Of a stretch of 64,000 bases of DNA, positions 48,571 to 59,757 are shown piece by piece. Each line of letters opens with the position of its first letter. The stretch's first letter is position 1. The stretch comes from Termitomyces sp. T153 (lineage: Eukaryota; Basidiomycota; Agaricomycetes; Agaricales; Lyophyllaceae), in the NCBI GenBank assembly GCA_018296165.2, contig JACKQL020000079.1, positions 124,001-188,000 on the forward strand, written 5' to 3'. The position numbers were made by a program, and so were the translations under genes. The notes beneath the pieces were generated by a model that was not told the origin of the DNA, made no database searches, and saw nothing but the letters and a program-made list of their open reading frames with translations.

Positions 48571-49560
48571 CAGGGTCTGGAGTTGTGGGGTGGGGTCTGG
48601 AACTACCTAAAGTCATTGTTTCTAAATCAATTTGGCAGGAGGTTGGCAGAGAAGCCTTCAAGGTGTGTTTTAAGAAAACCAGGGCAGAGATGCATTTTCA
48701 GTTGTCAAGGCTTCCAGATCAAGATGATTGAGTGTTGAGGTTGTTTTGGTGAGGTCTGGAGTGGGATGGAGGGAGTCTTTGCTTCCTTTGGAGAATATGT
48801 TAGCAAATTCATGATACTCTGGAGGAACTACTTCAAATAGAATTTCTTTCTTCTGTCCTTTGTTCCGGTGGGGTAGTTCCAGTGCTTGGGTGTTCTTCTA
48901 GTAAGGACAGCATAATTTGTAGTCAACAGGCAGGAGTTTCATCTTGTAAAATGCATGCAGAGGGAGCAGCACCAATAGTTCAAATGCCAAGAGTTTCAGA
49001 TTGATGGGGGCAGGTGTTGGAGTAGTGGCAGTGGGGTCCAGAGTTGGGCAGGATGTCTGGAGTCATCTGGCATTGTTGGTTAGAGTACTGTGGTCCTTAT
49101 ATCAATTTCTGAGGGGTGTTGGGAAGAGCCTTTGGAGTGTGTTCAAGGGTAGCTCAGGCAGAGGTGCATTTTCAATGTGCAGAGTTTCTGGATTGATATA
49201 GTTAGGCACTGAAGTTGTGTTGTTGGAGCCTGGAGTGGTGGTGGTGGAGTCTGGAATTTTGGCAAGCAGGTCTGGAGTAACCTAGAGTGGTCAGTCAGGG
49301 CTCTATATCAATTCTGAGAGTGTTGAGGGAAACTCTCAGAGTGTGTGCAAGGAGGATCAGGGTGGAAGTGCATTTTTCCTCCTTTATTGGTTGCCATCAA
49401 GGGTTGGTCAGGTTTTGGTTGCTCTGGAGCTGTTGGAGTTGGGTTGGGGACATCAAAATTTGAGGGAATTTGGAGGCAGGGGGAAAGGGTGGTCACTGAT
49501 TTGTTTCGGGAGCTTGGGATTTGCATGGTGGGGTTTTCTTCCAGTCAATGTTAGGCAGGG
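48571..49560 (-). repeat. Tandemly repeated, decayed gypsy protease-RT linker sequence
   Basis: At least two more linker-like pieces (48780-49030 and neighbours) and three imperfect copies of a ~220-bp unit near 48600, 49040 and 49265. The unit is marked by TCTGGA, ATCAATTT/ATCAATTC, GTGTGTT/GTGTGTG and GCATTTTC/GCATTTTT. CpG almost absent. No intact frame. Confidence 0.45.
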
Positions 49561-49995
49561 TTGACATCCTGACATCCTGTAACCAGGGTGATCCTAGTTG
49601 ACTCCAGAAGTCAGGTGGTGATGTGCCAGCCTTGGAATTTTAAATCATTGTTGAAGGGGAGAGTGCTGTTGGGGCAGGGGGTGATTCCAGTGAAGGCAGG
49701 GCTTTTTTGTCAAAGGGTTGAGGTCCTAGTGACTTGTCAAGGGTGTTGTGTAGAGGTTGAATTGTTTGCTGGCAAAGTGTTGGAGGCTTTGCTATCAATG
49801 CAGGTGGGGGGGAACCATCAGAGAGTTGTTGAGTTGGATATTGGTGATGTGCAGACTTTGAATGGAGCTGTGGAGGGTCCAGGTAATGTTAGTAGTGTCT
49901 TCTGGTTCCTTGGGATGAGGTGAGACATTAGGAGGACTGGTTGGAGTTGTGCAGGCTGTCCCAGGTCAGGGCAGAGAGGGAGGTTGGGCTAGTCA
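49561..49995 (-). mobile_element. Decayed retroelement sequence
   Basis: CpG-poor sequence continuous with the gypsy pol copy; no recognisable domain. Confidence 0.3.
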
Positions 49996-49997
49996 GC

Positions 49998-51452
49998 TCA
50001 GGATTTGGTGGCATGGAAGCCAGGAATGAGAGGGCAGGGTGTTGTAATTGCCCTCCACTGCTGGAAGGCTTCAACAATGGCAAGGAGTTCTTTATTGTAG
50101 ATGTTGTAGTTGAGCTCCACAGGGATCATTGAGCAAGTGTAGAAGGCAATGGGGTGGAGGTCCTTGCTGCCAGGGTCCATTTGGGAGAGGATGCTGGCAA
50201 TGGTGTAATTGGAGGCATCACATTCAAGTACTATTGGCAGGGAGGGGTTAAAATGGCAGAGAATTGGAGTAGAAGTGAAGGCTTTTTTGAGGAGGGTGAA
50301 GACACTTTGGCACTTGCTGTCTGAGTCCCAAGGGGTGTCCTTCTGAGTGAGTGGGTTGAGGGGTTTGGTGATTCTGGAGTAGTTGTTGATGAACCAGCAA
50401 TGGAAGTTAGCAAATCCCAGGAAAGACTGTACCTCCTTGATGTTCTGGAGTGGGGGCCAGTTGAAGATGGCTTCAACCTTGGCTGGGTCCATGTGTATGC
50501 CATCTAGGGTGACAATAACTCTGAGGTATTTGACCTCCATAGTGTGGAAGGAACATTTTCTGGGCTTGACATGGAGGTGGTACTCCCAGAGTTGTTCTAG
50601 AACATGGTGAACATGCTCCAGATGTTCCTCCAGCAAGTTTGAGTAAATCACAATGTCATCCAGGTACACAATAACAAAAATGTTGTTCATGTTGTAGAAA
50701 ATGTTGTTTATGAAGTAGAAGATGTTGTTTATGAAGTACTGGAAAGTGGCAGGGGAATTGGTCATTCTGAAAGGCATTACCAGGTACTCAAATAGGCTGT
50801 AGTGGGTGCAGAAGGCAGTCTTCCATTCATGGATTGGAGTAATCCAGACATTGTTGTAGCCAGAGTGGAGGTCTATTTTTGTGTAGATCTTGGCACTGTG
50901 GAGGTGGTCAACAAGATCTCCAATTAAGGGGAGAGGATACCACTTTTTTGTGACTTTGTTGAGTCCCCAATAGTCAACACAGAGTCAGAGAGACCCATTC
51001 TTCTTAGAAAACAGAAACAGAGCGCTGGCAGCAGAGATTGAGGGGTGTATGAAGCCTTTGCTGAGCATGTTGTTGAGGTAGTCTTTGAGGGCCTGGAGTT
51101 TGACTTTGGACATGTTGTAGATCTTGCCAAATGGGGGAGAGGTGTCTTCTTTGAGATCAATTTTGTGGTGGTAGGAGTGGTCTGGGGGAAGTTCTTTTGC
51201 ACTTCCTTTGGAGAATACATCAGTGAATTCATGATACTCCAGGGAAACTACTTCATATAGGATTTGTTCCTCTATCTTTTGTTCTGGTGGGGTAGTTCCT
51301 GCATGCAGGTGTTCCTCTGGTAAGGATGGTGTGATTTGAAATTGATAGGTGGGAGTTCTGTCTTGCAAAATGCATGCAAAGGGGATGGCACCAATAATTT
51401 TGATGTCGAGGGCTTCTAAATCAATGGGGGCAGATGTTGGAGTGGTGGCTGT
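49998..51452 (-). pseudogene. Ty3/gypsy pol remnant: linker, reverse transcriptase, RNase H
   Basis: In minus-strand order: linker EYHEFTDVFSKGSAKELPPD and FGKIYNMSKVKLQALKDYL, then RT with MPFRMTNSPATFQYF, the catalytic VYLDDIVIYS, and the RT connection (FLGFANFHCWFINNYSR). RNase H follows with VLECDASNYTIASIL and YNIYNKELLAIVEAF. Frame breaks separate the linker from RT, and the RNase H is cut after WRAIT. Within RT the segment before YLDD carries an extra tandem duplication (INNIFY repeated). Protease, most of integrase and LTRs are missing, so it is dead. It ends abruptly at ~51452, where unrelated sequence leads into duplicated segment B. Confidence 0.85.
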
Positions 51453-51516
51453 GGAATAACAAGAGGACAATCCACTCGAATATCAACCTCCGATAACCAA
51501 GGATACATCCATATTG

Positions 51517-53460
51517 CCACACATTTCCCAGATTGATGGCAGAAAAAATTCCATTGTTGTATTATTATGAGGCATCATTTGGCGACCTATCGATGGGGTT
51601 TTGCAAGGTTGATACAACGACTCTTTCCGAACGGCCGATTTCAGCTGTGGTCCGACCCATTATAAGTTCTGATTCTGAATTAATATTAATATCGAACTGG
51701 TATCGGCCGAAGGCACAGCATGTTCAAGATCAAGGTTGCATAAGGTAAGTATTGTTTTTTTTCAGTGGGATCACTATAAGTCGTACTAGTAGACAATTCA
51801 CAAAGTACTAGTGCTCAGATCACGTTTCCGGGTTAAGTCTGGAGCCACTTCGAAATACGCACGCGGGATGGGACTCGACTGTCTTCGTCAGCTTCTAGCT
51901 TATACCCATTAAAACCTCGGTCTCGTTTCTCGAGATCACTACCATTCGGGAGGAGAAATTTTCACGTATCTCTGACTGTATTTATTCCTATTGCTTTCTT
52001 TCCAAGGGGTACTGTATTTATTCCTATTGCTTTCCTTCCAAGGGCTGCTCATCGGTTACCAGACAATCTAGTTTTATTTTTTAGTCATTGCTGCCTTGAC
52101 TTTAGTATTGCATGCTACTGCTCCGTTGGGATATCTTCCGAAGTTATCCCCTTAATTAGGCCTGCTTTTATGAATTGCTTTTGGAAGTGAAGTCTAATGA
52201 GGTATGAATTATTTGACTTCAAAAATCTTCCAACGCCACAAGCTTGTCCCATCCCGAAGGAGCTTGAGGACGCTATTTCTGATGGGGCGCATTGTCCAGA
52301 TTACATATTGATCAATTGATTCCACATTGGCCAATGCAAAAAAGTGTATATCAATATTTCTGATAAATCAGTCTTGTTAATTAGTTATCGTGACAATCCA
52401 ATGAAAATTTTCCCAGTCATGGTCGTAAGTCCAGCTCGGAAATAATGAAGACGAAGGGAATGTCATTCCACTTATTTCGCAGCCGTTACAAGAGTTGTCG
52501 CGTTACCAAGAGATGTTGAGGTCGCAAGAATCATCATGAATGGGCCAGAATTTGAAGGTGACACCCAGTAATGTGAGTTAATAGCACAAAACCAAAGAAA
52601 ATCGATGGATAACAAGGGGCTACATAAGCTAGTGCTGTAGCAAGAAATGAAAGATAATTCAAACAGGAGGCAACGAGAAATAGAACAAACAGGGGTAAAA
52701 ATGAATGCAAAATCTGGATCTCATAGAAAATCACTCGAAAACGAACATATAAGTCCATTGGGGAAGCTCTATTTATCATGCATCAGTATGTGTAATTCAG
52801 TTGCAATAATCTACTGACCTCGAACATGCACAGTTCAAACAGCTCCAAAATCATCAACTTCGGGCAGCAGTTCGTCAACCGTTTGCCCAACGTCCGAGAG
52901 GATATCTGGGACATCGGAACCTAATAATCCGTCTCTAGAAGCAGTGACGCACGTAAGTACCACAGTAGTCAACGAAATTGAACATTTCCCCTTACACCAA
53001 TCCAGTGTTCTCTACAAGATTTAACCGTTCAAGTTAGAGCAAAAAAGATTGGGCAAGCTAGTGAACACTTACGACGTGCAATCAGTCCTACTCCTTCTGT
53101 CGATACAACGGGTGTAGCGAGGGCAAGAGTCGCGAGAGTGGTCGCGACAAGCAAGAAAATGGTACGGAAGGAAGGCATTGTGATCACTGACTTAGATACT
53201 AGGATATCAATCAGAAAATCGAGCTCTGTCGTTGATGAGGAGTAGGGGTCGATAGGTCAACCTTTATAGTGAACCTGTGAGATAGTATACATAGGGATCA
53301 AATCGCTCGCTATCTAGAGTTGCAGTTGGCAAGATGAATGTTGCCATATAGAAGCTATTTCGACATATCAATGAATTATCAGCCCAAGGTTCCAACGCCC
53401 ATCTGGTAAGGGCCTACGAGAAATATTGATCTAGTCACCATAGTTCGCTTCAGCTTTCGG
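51517..53460 (+). repeat. Segmental duplication, copy B
   Basis: Direct repeat of 40188-42080. It differs by scattered substitutions and by an extra 36-bp tandem unit at ~51976-52045 (CTGTATTTATTCCTATTGCT repeated) that is single in copy A. It contains secreted-protein gene 2. Confidence 0.85.
52835..53178 (-). CDS. Small secreted protein, family member 2
   Basis: Same three-exon plan as member 1, from ATG 53178 to TGA 52835-52837, about 75 residues. The signal peptide exon is nearly identical (MPSFRTIFLLVATTLATLAL). The mature part differs: QNTGL from the middle exon, then DGLLGSDVPDILSDVGQTVD and LLPEVDDFGAV. It ends five codons before the stop used by member 1. Acidic, without cysteine. 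It lies in duplicated segment B. No known domain. Confidence 0.68.
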
Positions 53461-54671
53461 TTGAGACAATACATCCATTGCTTAGGAGCTGCTACAGTTT
53501 CGATAAAGGATTTGCCTATACCTGATGTCTTGATAGGGAAGAAGACTTACACCCAGACTGTATCATATATGCGCGTAAAGAAAAGTATTCCTCCGGTCCT
53601 GAAAAGGATTCAGCTCCTGTGGGATTCAGCAAAATAAGAACTTCGGAAGAGAATAGGACGAATAAAATTTGAGCGTTGCTGAGCCGAGTTCAACAGTGAT
53701 TAATTCGGCTGAAGGTCAGAAAGATGTTTCTGATGCTTTTTAGGCTGCATGGTCGCTTCAAAACCAGCAGTCTAGCACCCTATGCACCAAGTTCAGATGA
53801 GAAGTGAGACTATTTATCCAAAATAAGTCTCCTTGTATTCTCCAATTGCTGGCACTGGCAGCGGCAATGCAATGTTCGGATAGGTTGGCGGCTGGACTGC
53901 TGGCTAGCAGGCTTGAATGTTCCGAAGGTAGACCTTTTGCTGCTTTTCTGAGGCTTGGAACGGACCTTCTTACACTCATTAAGTTCTTTTGGCGCTCGAA
54001 ATCGAAATCATCTTGACAAACACCTGTCGAGGTCTTTGTACAAGTTGAAGCCAGTCAGTGTTTCAGACTGCTGTACATGAACACTCGGGCCTATTGCCTA
54101 AGGCCTTGGGCTGAAGATCTGATGCTTGAGCTTGAACGTTGGAATTCTTGTGAAGTTCGAACTTGAGCTCGAAACCTTTCCTCAGCGTGGTCAAGAATTA
54201 TTTACGTAAGCCATGCAATGGGTAACCCGTGCACGTCGGGATTGGATAAGTTGCGACGATTGTCACTGAGACACCTCACAATACGATATCGCCATTTTCA
54301 GGGTGAGGTCACTCAATGGCGAAAGGGTTTTGGAAAGTTTCCTGTCCTATCTAATCTCCTAAATCCAAGGAAATCACATTCTTTGCTGTTTCGAACGTAG
54401 CCGATGGCGTAATCAACAACCACTGAGGCCCACAGACTCGGAGACCCCACAGAAACTGACAGCTGTTCAACATACATACAGATGACCGAGTTTTGAAGCT
54501 TTGAAGCTTCGAAGTTTGAAGCCCGTCAGGATCAGAAGTAACTTGAATCTTTCCCTACATAATTCTGCCGCCCCTTCTGATTTTTTTTGACGTTTGACAG
54601 GTTTATAAGTTGTTCACAATAACGAGCTTCCTTACCTCACTCCTTGAAGTTTGAGGCCTTGCTTATGCATT
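53179..54671. other. Intergenic region
   Basis: The first ~280 bp are the duplicated promoter flank of member 2. The remainder has no supported gene; frames at 53804-54016 and 54218-54400 show no family features. The right end is the promoter of the GMC gene. Confidence 0.4.
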
Positions 54672-57210
54672 ATGCTTCACTCTCAAAATCTACTCTATAT
54701 CTCTCTCGTGTTATCTCTTGCCTGCATCTGCTTCGCATTCCCATCATTGCCCAAACGCGCCCCACTGAGCATCACAACATCACCCAGCGCTGTGAACAAC
54801 AAGACTTTTGACTACATTGTTGTAGGCGGTGGTCTTACAGGCACCACTGTTGCTGCGCGTCTCGCAGAGAATCAAGGGATAAGTGTGTTAATCCTCGAGG
54901 CGGGCGCGGACAATCGAGAGGATCCGAGGGTTTATGATATTAATACCTACGGCCAGTTTTTTGGGACGGAGTTGGATTGGAAATGGCCCACGGTGGAAGG
55001 ACGACAGATCTCGGGGTATGTATTAGCCTTTTCTGACAATATCTATGAATTGATGGGTGGAATCATTTAGTGGAAAGACATTCGGAGGAGGATGTAAATA
55101 TTATTTTTAATTCGGCCTGTCTGACAATCTACACGCGTTGATTGCGCTTCTAGCGTCCATTAACGGGGCCGCGTACACTCGTGGTGCCAAAGAACAATAT
55201 GACGCGTGGTCTACCCTCCTTGAACCGTCCGAAGTCAACGTAGGATGGAATTGGGCCGGTCTCTCGTCCTACATGAAAAAGGTTTGTGCACCTTTCTGCC
55301 CCCCTACTCATACCCTCACTATTGAAAGTCCGAAGCTTTCTCAGCGCCGAACGACGTCCAAACATCCAAAGGTGCCCAATTCATCGACACATATCACGGA
55401 TACTCCGGCCCTGTAGGCGTAACATTCCCCGAGCCCAGTGCGATGTACGGCGGACCTCAACAGTCAAGTTTCATTAGTACAATTCAAGGACTTATTGGGA
55501 TCAAGCATGATAAGGATCTAAATGGTGGGACACCCAATTGTGTTTCCATTACGCCTATCGTGAGTATCTCCCGATCTCTGTAGGCCTTTGTACATCTCAT
55601 TCATATTGTAGACCGTCAACTGGCGCGACCAAGGTCATCGTGCTTCCGCACCAGAAGCTTATTACACCCCCGTCGAGAATGCACGGCCCAACTGGCTTAT
55701 TCTGACGAAGCACCAGGTCAGTCGTTTCATATTTTTAATACTTTCTCTGTCTCGGTATTCAATCAAAGTTGATAGGTAACCAAAATCAACTGGTCTGGAG
55801 CCTCCATTCCCCTCACGGCCTCCGGCGTCGAGTTTGCTCCCGCGAGCGGCGGTTCGGCACGATACGTTGCGTTTGCACGGAGGGAAGTCATCATTGCGGC
55901 GGGGGCGATTCAGGTATTCTTTCTTCCCCCCCCCCCACTTTTATGTCTCACCTAATCCGCATTGAAAGACTCCGGCTCTTCTTCAATTGTCAGGCATCGG
56001 CGATTCTGCGGTCCTCGGTCCCTTAGGTATTCAAACACGTATTAACCTCAAGACCGTAGGGCGAAATCTCCAAGAGCAGGTGAATACACACCTTCGCTTC
56101 CATTAACAATGCTGACTTGTCTACCCCAGCCCATGAGTGCCCTCGGCGCCACTGGCACCGACTTCGACGTTGGCGGTCGTGGTCCTCCAGATGTCATCGC
56201 GTACCCAAACCTTTCTCAAGTCTTCGGTTCCCAAGCCAATACGATGGCGCAGAAGATATTCGCTAACATACCAAGTTGGGCTAAGTCACAGGTGCAGGGA
56301 GGGTTGAATGAAGAGGCATTGAAGACGATCTTTGGTGTTCAAGCTGATCTGATAGTCAATAAAAATGGTGCGTGGTTCAGGTTTCCAATTGGACTAGAAT
56401 CTCAGATGTTAATATTTGTATACGTACAGCACCAGTCTCGGAGATCTTCTATGATACAGGATATCCCACGTACGCTCTCCTCGCTTCCCGGCGTCTGAGA
56501 GTACGATTCTGATTATTCCACTGGTGCACAGGAAGGTCGGTATCATCATGTGGAACCTCCTCCCTTTCTCCCGCGGAACTGTCGCTATCACAGTACGTTT
56601 TTTCGTAAGACAATGCTTACGGAAGTCAAACACACACTTAGAGCACAAACCCCTTCGTCTACCCTACCATCAAAGTCAACTTTTTTGCGACAGACATCGA
56701 TATGGACATCCAAGTCGCCACTGCTCGTCTCTCCCGCAAAATTCTTACCACTCCTCCGCTTAGGTTTGTCTTTCTCTCTCCTCCCCCCTACGTGTTGGTG
56801 ACTTGTAATTGCGCAATGTGGATAGCGATTTGACGAAAGGCGAACAGATCCCGGGCAACGCAGTACCCGACGGCGCCCAGCGCGGGACAGATGCAGCATG
56901 GAAAGCGTGGATACAGAAAAACTACGTCTCAGTCGCACATCCAATAGGTACAGCTGCTATGATGCGTCGCAGTCTCGGTGGTACGTCTTCTTCTACTTGA
57001 CCTTTTGACCTTTCGACTTGTCCTTCAGAACTCGGACTGATAGTGTTTGGTTACACAGGGGTGGTGAATGCACAGCTGAAGGTGTACGATACGACGAATG
57101 TGCGCGTGGTGGATGCATCGATTATGCCGATGCAGATTAGCGCGCATTTGTCTGCGACGTTGTATGGTGTTGCGGAGAAGGCGGCCGATTTAATCAAAGC
57201 ATCTCAGTGA
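54672..57210 (+). CDS. GMC oxidoreductase, glucose-oxidase-like (paralogue 1)
   Basis: Multi-exon gene for a secreted FAD-dependent alcohol or sugar oxidase/dehydrogenase. Start ATG 54672 with a signal peptide (MLHSQNLLYISLVLSLACIC). FAD-binding FDYIVVGGGLTGTTVAARL and VLILEAGADNRE, then the GMC signature KTFGGGSSINGAAYTRGAKE spanning an intron. Middle motifs include [40 protein letters not shown] and GRNLQEQP. The catalytic histidines are in SVAHPIGTAAMM and [13 protein letters not shown]. It ends ADLIKASQ with TGA 57208-57210. The substrate cannot be read from sequence. It is a close paralogue of the gene at 62 kb, in inverted orientation, and distant from the aryl-alcohol-oxidase-like gene at 25 kb. 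Confidence 0.9.
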
Positions 57211-57872
57211 TGGTATGATGCAAAAACAAAAGAAAAGTCGAGATGGTTCAGTTTGGGCGACAATGGCATCCGCACACACATCGATGTTTTCATGGAATTG
57301 ATGCACTGATCTTGTCAGTCACTCTTGTAGTGATGCTTTTGGAAGAAAGAACATTAGTCTCACCGTCCGTGTCTCTTTGCCGAGTCATAACTGCTAACGG
57401 AGCTCTCGAGACTTGGGTGTTTGCTACTCGACAGTTGGACATAGCTCAAAAGTCGCATCTGCAAGCGGCGACATCTTGTATAGAGGAGTATTTGAAGACG
57501 ATGTACTTAGGCAACTGGGAGATTCTTATCACATGGCATTCCTTCAAATCTCCTTGGCAACACAGGCCGGTCCCAGTCATCGATGGGCCGGGACTCAACG
57601 GCGCAAGATTAAATAAGGATCTATCAGTGCATCACTTCAGAAGCTAATCTGTAGCAAGAAATGTAGGACGAATGGATCAAACTGAAAATTCAAGCGTTAT
57701 AGAAAAGTCCTCGAAGGCGAGCATATGTATATTCATATTGTAGGAACTGGAAAAAAATCTATTATCATGGATCAAAACGTGTACGATTCGCGCGACATAG
57801 TCAACAGCTTACCGACCTTGATATGGGCAGGTCAATGACTCCCCCGATCTCAAATTGAAAGATGACAGCATA
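57211..57872. other. Intergenic region
   Basis: A plus-strand frame at 57243-57647 has no features. From about 57640 the sequence resembles the downstream flank of secreted-protein genes 1 and 2 (GTAGCAAGAAATG, GAGCATAT), marking the third duplicated segment. Confidence 0.45.
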
Positions 57873-58346
57873 TTATAAAGGCGAACCTTCCTCATCACCA
57901 TATCCTTGATCATCACTAGATCCTTCTTCATTACCAGACCCTTCCCCATCACCAGGCTCGTTAACAAGTCCCTCGTCGACAGGCGGTTCTTCGTCATCAG
58001 GTTCCTCTTCGTTGTGAGGCACATCATTCCCAAGAATAGGACCGCCAAGGTTGGCCTTGTTGCCCAAGAGGCCTGCAACACCTCTTAAAATAGTGTTCCT
58101 AAGTAGTAGCGCATTTAAGTATGATTGCAGCCAGCTTGAAATTGAGATATTTTCTCCTACAGAGTGTCATTGATCTCTACTAGAAAATTTAAACATCCAA
58201 AATAAGAACTGAAAATAATGAACAAGCTAGCAGCACTTACGACGTGGACTCAGTTCCGCTCCTTCTGTCGTTGCAAGGGGCGCACTGGAAGAAAGAGATG
58301 TCATAGTGGCAATGACCAGTAGAAAAATGGTACGGAAGGAAGGCAT
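57873..58346 (-). CDS. Small secreted protein, family member 3, with acidic tail
   Basis: Same three-exon plan, from ATG 58346 to TAA 57873-57875. The signal peptide starts identically (MPSFRTIFLLV) and diverges after residue 11 (IATMTSLSSSAP). The mature part first resembles member 2 (TTEGAEL, QINDTL, ILRGVAGLLGNKA) and then differs: a long, repetitive, very acidic tail rich in Glu, Asp, Gly, Asn and Pro (NEEEPDDEEPPVDEGLVNEP, then GSGNEEGSSDDQGYGDEEG). No cysteine. It could bind cations or be disordered; function unknown. Confidence 0.7.
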
Positions 58347-59757
58347 TGCGATCAGTTGCGATAGTTGGATACTAGCGAGAAACTGGGATGTCACTCAGGA
58401 AGTTGTGCTCAGAGGCTGGTAAGGAACAGAGACTTTGCGAGCAGATCTTTATAGCAAACTTGTTAGAAAACGTACATAAGCGAAGATCAAGTCACAAACT
58501 GTCTGGAGTCGAATCCGACAAGATTAAGATGTTATTCGGGAAGCAAGATATCTATGTACTGTGCCACCAATCTGAAGGCGTCAGAGAAATTGCATGAAGC
58601 CTGATTCTCTTCAAAATTCAAGCTTTCAGTCGAAATATGGACACCGTATATGTTGCCCATCTCGTAATGGCCCCGCAATTGACAATGAGAGAGAAGGAAA
58701 ATCAACCTGGGTGAAGCATAGTTCGTTCAGGTTTCAATTCAGGAAACAAGTAATCCATTGCTTGAGGACGTCACAATTCGGATAGAAGGTTTACTGGTAC
58801 TCGGCATTGATGCGGGGGAAAACTTACACTCGTTCCAGGTGTCAATTGAGGAAGTCATCCACTGTGTCTGGGTCCAAGACTGGCGGGACCAAGACTGGCT
58901 CCGGGGTTCGATGAAATCGGAAGGGAACAGAGAACAGTACTTTATGAGCATGCCAGTGCCAGACTAGGGTGCAAATTACCGAGCCACAGTCCGACGGTGA
59001 CCAATTTGACCTGAGACCTCCTTTTTTCTTTCGCCTTCTTCGAGTGCTACCTATATTAAGTGGTTGACAACAGTCTCCGAGTATTTCACGTAGCAGCTTG
59101 AGAGTTGAGATTACTGCACTCATTTTTCGGCAGGCGGCAGCGGGATGTCTGAATGGGTAGATTGTCAAGTAAACTCACACCGCTTGAAGAGTTTGTGGAG
59201 CTTCGACGTGCTTTGTTCTCTTCAAGTTATCGAGTCAGATGTTCGGTTTGACATTATTCACGGACTTCTGATGTTTTACGAGATATTCTGGTTAGGTCGT
59301 TTGGGCAACTAATCCAGTGTTCTTGTACAATTCGGTTCTACTTTCTGAGACGTGACTGGAACATCTGAGTCACGTGTGGAACGCGTCGGGTCGTTATTCG
59401 CTTCACATCACGTCAATTGGTCCACATTTCTTTTCCCAGCACCGCTCATACATGCGGCAGGCATTGCCGATGTCAAGGAGCGCGCGCTCAAATGTCTGTG
59501 TACGTTGCCAGGTACGTTGCCAAGTGTTTCAACACAGCCCCCGACATTACGTAATGTTCTGCAAAATTCGAACTTCACATATATGTACCTGCAAAATTGA
59601 CCCCTTCAAATCACTCAATCTTCTTTTCCTCTTCCACATCACAACGTTAACAATATTCTAGAAGGCTCAATATTGCTTAGAAACGCTCTCACCACACCTC
59701 AATATATGCCATTTGATCACCGTTGACCATCGAGAAATCTGAAACTTATCTCATACA
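58347..59757. other. Intergenic region
   Basis: The first ~450 bp resemble the upstream flank of secreted-protein genes 1 and 2 (CCATTGCTT, GTTTCAATTCAGG). The rest has no supported gene and ends in the promoter of the kinase gene. Confidence 0.4.

Noticed and set aside
57243..57647. 134-codon plus-strand frame after the GMC gene
   Set aside because: Overlaps another frame, has no family resemblance and no splice partners; probably 3' flank.
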